Position numbers and translations under genes: made by a program. From Nitrososphaerales archaeon (GTDB taxonomy: Archaea > Thermoproteota > Nitrososphaeria > Nitrososphaerales > JACAEJ01), in contig JACAEJ010000048.1 of NCBI GenBank assembly GCA_013388925.1, forward strand, positions 1-54,790: 54,790 nucleotides of DNA, written 5' to 3'. Under the pieces are notes generated by a model, which was given only the letters and a program-made list of their open reading frames with translations, was not told the origin of the DNA and did no database searches. Shown piece after piece: positions 35,401 through 43,276 of this stretch (its first letter is position 1; each line of letters begins with the position of its first letter).

Positions 35401-35796
35401 AAGGGGGCACAGAGTGGACTTGACCATGACCGGGATGTCGCCTATATAATGAATCTGAGACTCTCTGACAGAGTCGCCTTCTACTATACTCATCTCAAGA
35501 TACACGGGCGAACCATAAGTCAGGTTACGCAGCCTGCCCTCCATGGGTAAGATGTTGCTTACAGAGCCGTCTAGTTCGACAACTCTGGGTTGCTTGATGG
35601 AGGCTCTACCAAACCTTACCTTATAGGGACCTGCAGTTGCCTCTATGTCCACTTCTCCAACTTCTTTGATGATGCTATCTATAGCATCTGCGAGAAATTC
35701 ATTGTATGAATTCAGGTGCTGACGAGCAACACCCTCCTTTTCTAGCATGTCCCGCAGAATAACCCAAGAGTCGTACCCCTTTGCTTCCATGATCAT
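32440..35796 (-). CDS. rpoB: RNA polymerase subunit B, unsplit
   Basis: A 1118-aa second-largest subunit, with B' and B'' in one polypeptide. Landmarks: PVMVKSTLCPLHKMTREDL near the N-terminus, SQPNYAARDLHGTHFGRICP (fork region), MIKQSLGFPMPTF, SRHGQKGVIGLL (active-site lysines) and the C-terminal zinc ribbon CGKCG...CKICG near residue 1065. The start ATG overlaps the rpoH stop by 4 nt (ATGA); a second in-frame ATG lies two codons on. Confidence 0.96.
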   Translation of the reverse strand: MIMEAKGYDSWVILRDMLEKEGVARQHLNSYNEFLADAIDSIIKEVGEVDIEATAGPYKVRFGRASIKQPRVVELDGSVSNILPMEGRLRNLTYGSPVYLEMSIVEGDSVRESQIHYIGDIPVMVKSTLCPLHKMTREDLVQVGEDRDDPGGYFIINGSERVVVGLEDLSPNKILVDYEKSGGISLYKAKVYSSIVGYRAKLELSLKHDGALYVKVPTSPVDLPFITIMRALGIQSDKEIADMVSIKREIQDLLEASFEKSSEVTTPDEALIYIGNRIAHGMLDEFRKRRAESLLDWGLLPHLGRSPEDRINKAIFLGETACKLFELRLGWLEPDDKDHYGNKVIKFAGQMIADLFRTSFRNMVRDMKYQLERMGQRRGIGAVGVAIRPGIITDKLNNAIATGNWGRGRVGVTQLLDRTNYFSTLSHLRRIQSPLSRSQPNYAARDLHGTHFGRICPNETPEGSNCGLVKNLALSVVISISAPEAEIIDKLLERGVKLVPEASEEIRRDGCKVFVEGRLIGYVENGEPFVTAFRELRRQESVYSNVSVYLYTPKDARGTKRIYISTSSGRVMRPLIIVKNGKPLLTDEMIARIQRGELTWYDLLKGGAIELIDANEEENCLVAMDIGSLTEKHTHLEPSSSAIFGVTASIIPYPEHNQSPRNTYEAAMIKQSLGFPMPTFPFSTYVRSHMMVYPQRPLIKTRLSPLLRLDERPIGQNCIVAVLSYEGYNIEDAIVINKSSVDRGLARSFFYRIYEAEAKQYLGGMKDEFKIPAPDENVRGYHGEKYYRLLESDGVVMHETNVYGGDVIIGRTSPPRFMEEYREFEVKGPYRRDTSITMRPSESGVIDSVFLTESIDGGKMFKVRARDMRVPEIGDKFASRHGQKGVIGLLVSQEDMPYTEDGIVPDIIINPHAFPSRMTVGQFIESIAGKAAALRGFPADGTAFSGEKVDDLGKLLDEAGFHPLGREVMYDGKTGKKYDMEVFMGVVYYQKLHHMVADKIHARARGQVQMLTKQPTEGRARGGGLRFGEMERDCLIAYGASMVLKDRLLDESDKTEVHVCGKCGLISYYDARQRKYLCKICGDSAEISTIVVAYAFKLLLQEMMSLNIAPRLILRDKV

Positions 35797-36050
35797 CCCT
35801 CTATAACGTAGCGATAATAGGTGACCTCTCCCGCGGTCTTGCTCTTTCTTGTGATCTTTATCAGGTCGCCAGGCTTTGCCCCTTTCTCTTTCATGACAGG
35901 ATCAGTGCTCAGGATGTAAGGAAGTTGGTCGATCCTAACGTTGTACTTCTTGAGAAACTTTTCTACTTCTTTTGGTGGTAATATCTCGTGATGGGGCACA
36001 AACACATGATCGGTAACCTTCACACTCAATTTCTCAGAGCTTTTCTCCAT
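35793..36050 (-). CDS. rpoH: RNA polymerase subunit H (Rpb5 C-terminal-like)
   Basis: An 85-aa protein equal to the C-terminal assembly domain of Rpb5: DHVFVPHHEILPPKEVEKFL, LPYILSTDPVMKEKGAKPGD, and a closing VTYYRYVIEG. It has a short extra N-terminus. It heads the rpoH-rpoB-rpoA-rpl30e-nusA operon and overlaps rpoB by 4 nt. A TATA box lies about 95 nt upstream of its ATG. Confidence 0.95.
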   Translation of the reverse strand: MEKSSEKLSVKVTDHVFVPHHEILPPKEVEKFLKKYNVRIDQLPYILSTDPVMKEKGAKPGDLIKITRKSKTAGEVTYYRYVIEG

Positions 36051-36142
36051 ACAATCACCTAATTAGAGCACATACTCTATCCATACCATAAATTGGCGCA
36101 GGAAACTCTAATATTAACTCGTTATAACTCCAATATTTAAGT

Positions 36143-36151
36143 CTTTATATA
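36143..36151 (-). promoter_or_regulatory. TATA box of the rpoH-rpoB-rpoA operon
   Basis: The minus strand reads TATATAAAG, preceded by ACG, a good archaeal TATA element. Predicted start is near 36120, leaving a leader of about 70 nt before rpoH. The plus strand also reads TTTATATA here, but no convincing plus-strand gene follows. Confidence 0.55.
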
Positions 36152-36259
36152 CGTAAATCGATTTATTCGCCCATTGGGAGACACGCCCGTCGATGAAATC
36201 ATAAAGGCTGAGAATTTACCTTTTGATAGTACTTTCCAAGAATTCATGATGATGCCAGG

Positions 36260-36625
36260 CTATCCTCTCTTGGCCAACTGCTTGAGGGCTCTTGCCACAT
36301 CTCGGAAGATCTCGCTGTTGCTCACGTCTATGATGGGAATCTTAACATTCGTCTCCTTTATCGTTACGGCACTCTGATAGACAGGGAAGACGGCGAAGGT
36401 GACGCTCATCCAGTGTAGCCTCCCCTCCATCATCTCCTTGACTATGGGAGCTATGTGGGGCATGCCATGAAAGCCAAAAATTACCCCATCGGTCCAGTGG
36501 AGGGGTGGTGCCAAAGCTCCGGCCCGTTGCCCCAGTCCATGGAGCTTGACAAGGTCCTCAGCCTTGTACTCCATTACCTCATGAATTATGAGCTCATCAT
36601 AAGGCTTTATTGTAACCTTCACCAA
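36260..36625 (-). CDS. Hypothetical protein, 121 aa
   Basis: Not recognised. A soluble protein with strands at both ends (VKVTIKPYDELIIHEVMEYK; NVKIPIIDVSNSEIF) and a His-rich middle: LHGLG, HWTDGVIFGFHGMPHIAPI and RLHWMSVTF. The clustered histidines could bind a metal. The start is TTG at 36625 or GTG at 36622. A TATA box at 36656-36663 puts the start of transcription within about 10 nt, so the message may be nearly leaderless. It lies between dnaG (divergent) and rpoH (downstream, own promoter). Confidence 0.65.
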   Translation of the reverse strand: MVKVTIKPYDELIIHEVMEYKAEDLVKLHGLGQRAGALAPPLHWTDGVIFGFHGMPHIAPIVKEMMEGRLHWMSVTFAVFPVYQSAVTIKETNVKIPIIDVSNSEIFRDVARALKQLAKRG

Positions 36626-36655
36626 CCTTATACTCGTTGAAGATATCTATATTGG

Positions 36656-36663
36656 TATATAAG
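36656..36663 (-). promoter_or_regulatory. TATA box for the 121-aa protein gene
   Basis: The minus strand reads CTTATATA about 34 nt before the TTG start, predicting a leader of 10 nt or less. Assigned from motif and spacing. Confidence 0.45.
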
Positions 36664-36714
36664 CGTCTAACAATGGCTAGATGTTGTGGCAACCACTAAG
36701 AATAATATGTAAGA

Positions 36715-36722
36715 TTTATATG
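36715..36722 (+). promoter_or_regulatory. TATA box for dnaG
   Basis: TTTATATG about 70 nt upstream of dnaG; predicted start near 36744, leaving a leader of about 45 nt that contains a strong ribosome-binding site. Confidence 0.45.
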
Positions 36723-36776
36723 CTAGCATTTCCAGAGCTAGTATATTACACTTAGCGAGTTAAAGAGTAAATCGAA

Positions 36777-36785
36777 GGAGGTGAT
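36777..36785 (+). promoter_or_regulatory. Strong Shine-Dalgarno of dnaG
   Basis: GGAGGTGAT, a near-perfect match to the 16S rRNA 3' end, lies just before the TTG at 36789 and decides this start over downstream candidates. Confidence 0.75.
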
Positions 36786-36788
36786 AAT

Positions 36789-37919
36789 TTGCATAGCTCT
36801 ATAGTAAAGTATCATGTGAGGCTAAAGTTCGATGTAGAAGGGGTAGTGGAGAAAGCAGACCTGATAGGAGCCATCTTTGGGCAGACAGAAGGCCTATTCG
36901 GTCCTGAGATGAATCTTAACGAGCTTCAAAAGTCTTGGAAGGTCGGTAGGATCGAAGTTTCTCTAGAATCTAAAGGGGATAAAACACACGGTGAAGTCTT
37001 GATCCCTATGTCCACTGATATATCTACCGCTGCCCTGATAGCTGCTGCTGTAGAGAATGTGGACAAAGTAGGTCCTTGTCCGGCCCACTTCACGCTTTTG
37101 GGTATGGAAGATGTGAGAGTATCCAAAAGAAGAGTTATCGTCGAAAGAGCAAAGAACATCATAAAAGAGTGGGCTTCAAAGTCTGTGAGCGAGAGCGAAG
37201 AATTGCTGAAAGATATAATGGAAGTGACTAGGCGATCAAAACTCATGACTTTCGGCAAAGAAGAATTGCCTGCTGGTCCAGGGCTCCTAACATCAGATAC
37301 CATCATAATTGTCGAAGGAAGGGCTGACGTGATCAATCTCCTTAGAACTGGAATAGAGAACGTAGTAGCCCTCGAGGGCGTAAAGATCCCTGAATCTGTG
37401 ATAAAACTCTCGAAGGAAAAGAAAGCCATAGCCTTTTTGGACGGTGATAGAGGTGGAGATATTATATTGAAAGAGCTCTCACAAGTAGCCAAGATTGACA
37501 AAGTCTTGAGGGCACCTCCAGGAAGAGAAGTCGAAGATCTGACACCTATTGAAGTCCTTGGGATATTGAAAAAAGAAGTACCGACACAGCCCCCTGAAGA
37601 AGCCCATGTACCTTTTTCTGAGAATTTATCTACTAAGCTTCAAGAGTTATTCCCTAGCATCAATGGAACATTAGAAGCTGTAGTTTTGGATGGAAATCTC
37701 GATCAGATAATGAGGGTTCCAGTGAATGAGCTTGTACAACGCTTAGAGAGCACCAAAGAAGCCAAGTATCTAATCTTCGATGGTATAATAACTCAGCGCT
37801 TGGTTGATATGGCATCTAACATGGGTATCGATGTCATCATAGGACACAGAATGGGAGACATAACGAAAAAGCCAACCGATATGCTGTTGAAGACCTTCGA
37901 CGAACTCGGACTGGAGTGA
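36789..37919 (+). CDS. dnaG: Archaeal DnaG-like primase/exosome protein
   Basis: A 376-aa archaeal DnaG. An N-terminal archaea-specific region (to about residue 165) precedes a Toprim domain: IIIVEGRADVINLLRTGIEN holds the catalytic Glu, and FLDGDRGGD the metal-binding Asp residues. The C-terminus is the archaeal DnaG tail (YLIFDGIITQRLVDMA). Archaeal DnaG primes in vitro and also sits on the RNA exosome as a poly(A)-binding subunit. The start is TTG behind a strong SD. It is followed by pelota after 18 nt, which suits a shared RNA-quality-control role. Confidence 0.92.
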   Translation: MHSSIVKYHVRLKFDVEGVVEKADLIGAIFGQTEGLFGPEMNLNELQKSWKVGRIEVSLESKGDKTHGEVLIPMSTDISTAALIAAAVENVDKVGPCPAHFTLLGMEDVRVSKRRVIVERAKNIIKEWASKSVSESEELLKDIMEVTRRSKLMTFGKEELPAGPGLLTSDTIIIVEGRADVINLLRTGIENVVALEGVKIPESVIKLSKEKKAIAFLDGDRGGDIILKELSQVAKIDKVLRAPPGREVEDLTPIEVLGILKKEVPTQPPEEAHVPFSENLSTKLQELFPSINGTLEAVVLDGNLDQIMRVPVNELVQRLESTKEAKYLIFDGIITQRLVDMASNMGIDVIIGHRMGDITKKPTDMLLKTFDELGLE

Positions 37920-37937
37920 ACTCTCTATTTGGAGTAA

Positions 37938-39008
37938 ATGATTATACATAAGTTTATCAAAAACAAAGGCTTGATATCTCTCACCCTAGAGGATGCCAGT
38001 GATCTATGGTGCCTGAAACGGGTCATAGAACCTGGGGATTTGATTTCGGGAGAAACGACTAGGGTGATGAAACGCGAAGGAGAATACTCTAGACCGGATA
38101 AGGGAGAACGCGTAAAGGTTAGAGTCGTATTGAGAGTCGAAAGAGCAAATCTTGACAACAGTCTTGAGAGATTGAGGATATCTGGCAAAATCGTGGATAT
38201 GCCGGAGGATATAATCACAAGAGGATCCTTCCATTCTATGATCGCTACGCAGAACTACAGCCTATCCCTGCAGAAAAATCATTGGAACGAGATGTACTTG
38301 AGGATATTGAAAGATGGCACAAAGACGACAGAGCGGTTCATAATCGTTGCCATGGATAGAAGGGAGGCCGGCATTGGGGTAGTCCAGGGTACACATCTTC
38401 AGGTCCTTCCAACTGTAGAGTCTGGACTGGCGGGCAAACATTACGATTCGGAAGGTAGATCTCCACATTCTTATTACGACAAAGTAGCCCAAATAATTCA
38501 GTCGGTTCACAAGCCCTGCGCAAAAATCTTTGTTACAGGGTCTGGCCATACGAAAAACTCCTTCATAAGCTTTCTATCAAGCCAGAGTAAGAATATGACG
38601 GATCTTTTAAGGATAATAGAAGGCGTAGACGTGGCGGGTGAGGATGGGGTCTACATGGCACTCCGCTCCCCTCAGCTCAGAAGATATATCGAAGATAGCA
38701 AACTGGCACAGGCAACCAATATACTGGAGCGAGCCATAAAGAAGATAGACGATGGCGATAAAAGGGTAGCCTTCACGTTTAATGAAGTCAAAGAGGCGAG
38801 CAGGCTAGGGGCCGTGGATTCTGTAGTGATATCTGACAAGGTCTTTGATCAAAGCGTAGACGAGGACGATATTGCCGAGCTTCTCAATTTTGTCGAAGAA
38901 TTCCGTGGGAAGAGCTACATGATAGACTCGTCTACAGAGGTTAGCTCTCAGGTCATGGCATTGGGTGGCATAGTCGCCCTCCTTAGGTTCTCTTCCAGGG
39001 CGGCTTGA
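37938..39008 (+). CDS. pelA: Pelota (aPelota/Dom34) ribosome-rescue factor
   Basis: A 356-aa eRF1-related protein that, with aEF1A in archaea, splits stalled ribosomes. It has the N-terminal Sm-like domain (KGLISLTLEDASDLWCLKRV then ISGETTRVMKREGE), a central domain (GSGHTKNSF), and the C-terminal L30e-like domain (LGAVDSVVISDKVF). There is no GGQ motif, which separates it from aRF1. The start is ATG, 18 nt after dnaG, probably the same transcript. Its end is convergent with cutA. Confidence 0.94.
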   Translation: MIIHKFIKNKGLISLTLEDASDLWCLKRVIEPGDLISGETTRVMKREGEYSRPDKGERVKVRVVLRVERANLDNSLERLRISGKIVDMPEDIITRGSFHSMIATQNYSLSLQKNHWNEMYLRILKDGTKTTERFIIVAMDRREAGIGVVQGTHLQVLPTVESGLAGKHYDSEGRSPHSYYDKVAQIIQSVHKPCAKIFVTGSGHTKNSFISFLSSQSKNMTDLLRIIEGVDVAGEDGVYMALRSPQLRRYIEDSKLAQATNILERAIKKIDDGDKRVAFTFNEVKEASRLGAVDSVVISDKVFDQSVDEDDIAELLNFVEEFRGKSYMIDSSTEVSSQVMALGGIVALLRFSSRAA

Positions 39009-39015
39009 TGATTTG

Positions 39016-39339
39016 TTAAGAGCCTGTGCTCTCATCTAGCCATGATAGGTAACTGGGATCGACGTACTTTGGAGTTATTTCTACTATCTCCGGAACTTCA
39101 TAAGGATGACTCTTCTTGATGAAGCTTTTCAATTCGTTTACGACTTTCTCTGCAGTCTTGAATAGTACTAGGGACTCTTCTGCATCATCTATCTTTCCCT
39201 TCCATACATAAACTGATCTAACTTTAGCGATGTTTGCGCATGCAGCCAATCTGGCTTTTATGGAGTCTTTTGCAACCTTTTCGGCAATCATCTGATCAGG
39301 GTATGTGGTAATTACAATTCTACACTCCATTTTGATCAT
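39016..39339 (-). CDS. cutA: CutA1 divalent-cation tolerance protein
   Basis: A 107-aa CutA1 protein, a trimer resembling PII signal proteins. Family features: VITTYPDQMIAEKVAKDSIK, ARLAACANI, VYVWKGKIDDAEESLVLFKT, HPYEVPEIVEI and YLSWLDES. Linked to copper tolerance in bacteria, with unclear function elsewhere. ATG at 39339, with a second in-frame ATG three codons on. Tail to tail with pelA, only 7 nt apart. Confidence 0.93.
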   Translation of the reverse strand: MIKMECRIVITTYPDQMIAEKVAKDSIKARLAACANIAKVRSVYVWKGKIDDAEESLVLFKTAEKVVNELKSFIKKSHPYEVPEIVEITPKYVDPSYLSWLDESTGS

Positions 39340-39378
39340 GATCTATAAACCAGAGAGGTATATCAAGGCTCCAATGGG

Positions 39379-40614
39379 TTATCTCATAAGGTACGGAACT
39401 GTTATCATCAGTATTACCAATGATACCATCGCCATCGTTACACCCGTAGTGATTCTTGTAACGCTTTTCTCACTGAGCTTATTCTTTCCTAGAGCTTGCA
39501 AAAGTACTCTGAAGGCCTGACCGCCATCCAACGGGTATATAGGAAGAGCGTTGAATACAGCTAAGTTGATGTTGATAAACCACACCCAGAACAGTAGGTT
39601 TGCCAAAGGATAAAACGCATAACCTATACTGGATGTGTAGAACATACTCATAGCATCGGAGAAGGGCACCACGTATATTTTCATGGTATCGGATAGTGTT
39701 GGCAGGAAAAAGTAGAGCGAGAGTGAAGCAGGAGATAGGTTTCTGTACCTGTCCAATGACTGAGTAATGTTTGCCAAGAACACACCCATTATTCCCCTCT
39801 GAGGATTGTCAGGGTCTTGAGCAAGTTGTACATCGAAGTCCACTATTTCTGAACCGTGGCGGGCTGTCACAGTTATATTTGTTCCCGGCTCAAGGGGGTC
39901 GAGGATCTTTTTTAACTCTTGAACCGATGTGACATTCTTTCCGTCTATCGCTGTAATTACATCGCCAGGCATCATTCCTACTTCATGGGCGGGGCCATCT
40001 GGATCGACTCCAACCACCCCTACCCCTGTTACAAGAGGTGTCATTGTGCCTACTATGAGTAGTAGCACAAGAAGAGATATCGCCGCCGCTATTACATTGC
40101 TCCCAGGTCCGGCTGCAAAAACCCTTCCTGAGTCTCTTGCCTTTGCATTTTTGATCTCATTTTCATCTATATCAACAAAAGCGCCTATGGGTACTATCAG
40201 GAATAATACCAACCCGCTAGATTTCACCTTGAACCCTAGAGATCTAGCGAGCACTCCGTGCATCCCTTCATGAACTACCAGGGCTATCACCAGAGCCATC
40301 CATCCGTAGACTATCGGCAAGTAGGGGTTGATTCCTGGAAACAATAGGTTTCCTAGTGGGGTTATCTCTCTTGCAATGCCTCTTAGAAAGGCGCTCGAGA
40401 TGTACGCTATTACTGAACTCAGGATGAGGTAGAAGCCTACGGCTGCAAAAATTGGAAGCATGTATAATAGGATCCATCCCAACCTCTTGATGAATCCTAA
40501 TCGCCCTAATCTCTCTAGGATTGAAATGCCTTTCTTAGTCCTTATGAGGATGAAAGGGAAGCTCACCTCTACCCTCTTCGTTTCTCGATCGCCCTTGGGG
40601 TTGTTCTCTGCCAA
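39379..40614 (-). CDS. Site-2 protease-like M50 metallopeptidase with PDZ domain
   Basis: A 411-aa membrane protease. HEGMH in LVIALVVHEGMHGVLARSLG holds the zinc ligands and catalytic Glu, and the third ligand is in LPIYPLDGGQ near the C-terminus. A PDZ domain (about residues 195-270, VGVDPDGPAHEVGMMPGDVI) lies in a loop between them. Seven or so membrane helices. It should cut membrane-bound substrates such as anti-regulators. The start is TTG with GGTAGAG upstream. No obvious substrate gene is adjacent. Confidence 0.9.
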   Translation of the reverse strand: MAENNPKGDRETKRVEVSFPFILIRTKKGISILERLGRLGFIKRLGWILLYMLPIFAAVGFYLILSSVIAYISSAFLRGIAREITPLGNLLFPGINPYLPIVYGWMALVIALVVHEGMHGVLARSLGFKVKSSGLVLFLIVPIGAFVDIDENEIKNAKARDSGRVFAAGPGSNVIAAAISLLVLLLIVGTMTPLVTGVGVVGVDPDGPAHEVGMMPGDVITAIDGKNVTSVQELKKILDPLEPGTNITVTARHGSEIVDFDVQLAQDPDNPQRGIMGVFLANITQSLDRYRNLSPASLSLYFFLPTLSDTMKIYVVPFSDAMSMFYTSSIGYAFYPLANLLFWVWFININLAVFNALPIYPLDGGQAFRVLLQALGKNKLSEKSVTRITTGVTMAMVSLVILMITVPYLMR

Positions 40615-40708
40615 TTGGTCTCTACCACTAGACTATGGTTATAAGTGTAAATGCATTATTATAAACTATTCAAAACATTTCTGATGTCCCTTAATCGAGT
40701 AACTTTAA

Positions 40709-41686
40709 GTGTACTTCGTTGCTAAACTTGGTAGGGAGGACTCAGAGACTTTGATACAGCCCCAAAGATGCACCAGATGTAGCAATAGTTCGATATACAA
40801 TAGGGCCTACTCTGGAGAAGCGTTGTGTGGTTCCTGCTTCTGCTCCTCAATAGAAGAGAAGGTAAAGAGAGCCATATCAAAATACGGTCTCCTAAAGCAT
40901 GGCGACAAGGTGGGCGTAGCTGTCTCTGGTGGAAAAGATAGCTTAACCTTGTTAAGAATATTGAGCGAAATGTGTAGGCATCACGCTTCAAAGATCTTTG
41001 CCATAACTATAGACGAGGGAATCTCGAGCTATCGTGAAGAGGCCATAGACTTATGCAAAGAATTTACAGGAGAGCTAGACATACCTCATTGCGTAGTATC
41101 TTTCAAGGAGCTCTATGGATTCAGCCTAGACAATGTCATAAAATCCAGAAGAGTACAGGGGGCGTCTGCCTGCTCCATCTGTGGAATTCTGAGGAGGAGG
41201 GCTATAGACATAGCTGCGAGGAGTCTAGGAGTTGACGTCATAGCTACTGCCCACAATCTTGACGATATGCTCCAGACCTTTATGATAAACTTGCTGAATG
41301 GAGATATGGCGAGGGTGAAATGGTTTGATTCTGCAATCAAACCGAAGGAGGAGTTTGTTGTGAGGAGAGTGAGGCCTCTCATGGATATCTATGAGAAAGA
41401 GATTGCCATGTACGCTTTTCTCAAGAATACCCCATTCCAGACTGTAAGTTGCCCCTATATGAACGAAGGAATTAGATCTGAAATCAGGTCTATGCTGAAT
41501 GCTCTGGAAGAAGAGCATCCTGGGATAAAATACAGTACTCTGAATTCTGCCATAAGAATTTCAAAAAGCATAGCCATAGATGGGAGAGAGCTAAAGCTTT
41601 GTAAAATGTGCAATTTTCCCTCCTCTGGTGAACTCTGCTCTGTATGTAAGACTATAGAGATGGTAAAGGGAAATATGTATATATAA
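40709..41686 (+). CDS. tRNA 2-thiolation protein (TtuA/Ncs6 type)
   Basis: A 325-aa PP-loop ATPase of the TtuA/CTU1 group, which adds sulfur to tRNA uridines. It has an N-terminal zinc finger (CTRCSN...CGSCF), the PP-loop VAVSGGKDSLTLL, catalytic cysteines in ACSICGILRRRAID and VSCPYMNEG, the motif ATAHNLDDMLQ and a C-terminal finger CKMC...CSVC. The start is GTG at 40709 or TTG at 40751 (better placed behind GGGAGG). The SRP RNA gene follows on the same strand after about 20 nt. Confidence 0.88.
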   Translation: MYFVAKLGREDSETLIQPQRCTRCSNSSIYNRAYSGEALCGSCFCSSIEEKVKRAISKYGLLKHGDKVGVAVSGGKDSLTLLRILSEMCRHHASKIFAITIDEGISSYREEAIDLCKEFTGELDIPHCVVSFKELYGFSLDNVIKSRRVQGASACSICGILRRRAIDIAARSLGVDVIATAHNLDDMLQTFMINLLNGDMARVKWFDSAIKPKEEFVVRRVRPLMDIYEKEIAMYAFLKNTPFQTVSCPYMNEGIRSEIRSMLNALEEEHPGIKYSTLNSAIRISKSIAIDGRELKLCKMCNFPSSGELCSVCKTIEMVKGNMYI

Positions 41687-41706
41687 AAATCATGCATAAC
41701 AGATTT

Positions 41707-42026
41707 GCGGCGATAGGTAGGGCTGGGAGGATAGCCGTCTCCCAATCCTGAAAACGGCTATACGCAGGGGCCAGTAACCGACTGGTAAAGCATGCTGATC
41801 GGGATACCTGTCAGTTGCGCAGGAATGAAGACACGCCGTGATGGGCGGTCGCAAGAGGCGACCCCTTCGAAGGAAGGGAATCGACCTTCAACTGTTGAAA
41901 CGGGCGAGGTCCGGGAGGGAGCAACCCTAAGGCAGGGCGGCCACGCTGTCACGCCCACGTGATTGACTCAGCGGATTGAAGATGGGGCTCGATTAGGGTG
42001 TGAAATCTGTTCGGGGCTATCGCCGC
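41707..42026 (+). ncRNA. Signal recognition particle RNA (7S)
   Basis: The helix 8 core GGTCCGGGAGGGAGCAACCC followed by TAAGGCAG closely matches the universal SRP54-binding motif (GGGA tetraloop, AGCA internal loop). A 10-bp terminal helix pairs GCGGCGATAG (41707-41716) with CTATCGCCGC (42017-42026), which sets the ends. Near the 5' end, GGGAG/CTCCC and ATAGCCGT/ACGGCTAT give the archaeal 5' domain helices. GGTCGC-AAGAG-GCGACC (about 41848) fits helix 6. The length of about 320 nt is normal for archaeal SRP RNA. It scaffolds SRP54/SRP19 for membrane targeting. Confidence 0.9.
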
Positions 42027-42125
42027 ATCCAATGGAGCATAAGATTCTGCACTACAACCATCTCACTTGTTCAAAATGGGTTGACAAGGCTGGGCAACCA
42101 TTTGATGATGTAGGTGTAAATAGAC

Positions 42126-43172
42126 TTAGCCGAGTTTGCTTACTGCACGCTCTGCCATAGATTCTAATCCTCTGTACAAGATTCGTCCCATATCCCAAAC
42201 CAATAATACTACTATGGCCGCCACCACGGTTTGTGCCGCTACCATCAGTTGCGGCAGTACAAGGACTATCAACTGTGATGCAACCCAGTATGCGACCACT
42301 ACTAAGATTATTAGGGAGAGGTTCATGAGCACTCTTTTAAAAGATCCAGAATGTTCTGAAGTTATTCCTGGCACCATATACGCAAGGGTCTCAAAGCGTA
42401 CGCCTGCAAGAGCGAACGCATTTATTGCAAATTTAACCGCTGTGAAACCGATTATAGCCAACAACATTACTAAGATGATAATGCCTACCGTTATCCCTGT
42501 ACCTGGGAAAGTTATGGTAAAAGTGGGCAAAATCAAAGGTAGAAATGAGTAGCTTACAACTATTAGTCCGACAGTAGCTATGAAGTACGCAACCATCCTC
42601 AACATTCGCTCTTTAACTTCTATATATGATGTTTTGCCAAAACTTGTTTCTGATATTATCTTGTTCGTCGCTTCGTCTACTATGAGAGATAGTCTTCTTC
42701 CCACATCCCAAAAGAAGAGCACTAGTATGGCAGCTACTACCAATTGGGATGCTGGAGTGATTATGAATCCTACTATGGGAATCATGGGCAGCAATGGAGC
42801 AAAAGACCAATATCCGATCAAGATTAAGATAATGAAAAGGAAATTGGTCAGAGTTCTGATTGCATGTCTTACTTGCTCAGAAGTCGTGCCAGGAACTAAT
42901 TCGGCCAGATTCTCCGGTTTGAAACCTGCTAAGCGAAGAGCGCTACTTACAAACTTGATGAAGAAGAAGCACAGTATTGCGAAAATAGCGATGTAAATAG
43001 TAGTGCCAAGTGAGACTCCGATGCCTGGCAAGTTCATCTCGAAGGAAAACCTCAGTAGTGGTAAGATGGAGTAGCTGATTATGATTACCCCTGTCAGAGC
43101 TATAAGATATAGCATGGTCTTGGCAAGCGTTCTCTCTATACGCCTATAGATAGAGTTGCTCTTCATGATCAA
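42126..43172 (-). CDS. Membrane protein made of two tandem repeats
   Basis: A 348-aa protein of two roughly 165-residue units. Each unit has about four membrane helices and matching motifs in the same order: IIISYSILPL / IVVSYSFLPL, LPGIGVSLG / FPGTGITVG, ALRLAGFKPENLAELVPGTT / AFALAGVRFETLAYMVPGIT, and ILVLFFWDVGRRL / IVVLLVWDMGRIL. This internal duplication implies an inverted or pseudo-symmetric channel or transporter. I do not recognise the family; its short PGxTSE loops and helices vaguely recall small-conductance channel proteins. It faces the SRP RNA tail to tail. Confidence 0.75.
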   Translation of the reverse strand: MIMKSNSIYRRIERTLAKTMLYLIALTGVIIISYSILPLLRFSFEMNLPGIGVSLGTTIYIAIFAILCFFFIKFVSSALRLAGFKPENLAELVPGTTSEQVRHAIRTLTNFLFIILILIGYWSFAPLLPMIPIVGFIITPASQLVVAAILVLFFWDVGRRLSLIVDEATNKIISETSFGKTSYIEVKERMLRMVAYFIATVGLIVVSYSFLPLILPTFTITFPGTGITVGIIILVMLLAIIGFTAVKFAINAFALAGVRFETLAYMVPGITSEHSGSFKRVLMNLSLIILVVVAYWVASQLIVLVLPQLMVAAQTVVAAIVVLLVWDMGRILYRGLESMAERAVSKLG

Positions 43173-43243
43173 TTGCTAGGAGAGTTTAACAGATGGTTCA
43201 ACCTAATAAACAAATACATTATAAAAAATGCCATCTCTTAAGA

Positions 43244-43250
43244 TTTATAT
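43244..43250 (+). promoter_or_regulatory. TATA box for the 122-aa protein gene
   Basis: TTTATAT (inside AAGATTTATATG, nearly the same context as upstream of dnaG) lies 27 nt before the ATG at 43277, implying a leaderless or nearly leaderless message. Confidence 0.5.
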
Positions 43251-43276
43251 GTATATCGATCCAAGAAAAATACACG

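Noticed and set aside
36174-36377. Plus-strand 67-aa frame near the rpoH promoter
   Set aside because: It is mostly antisense to the 121-aa gene, with low-complexity hydrophobic end; the TATA there fits rpoH on the other strand.
41758-41958. Minus-strand 66-aa frame
   Set aside because: Lies wholly within the SRP RNA gene on the other strand.
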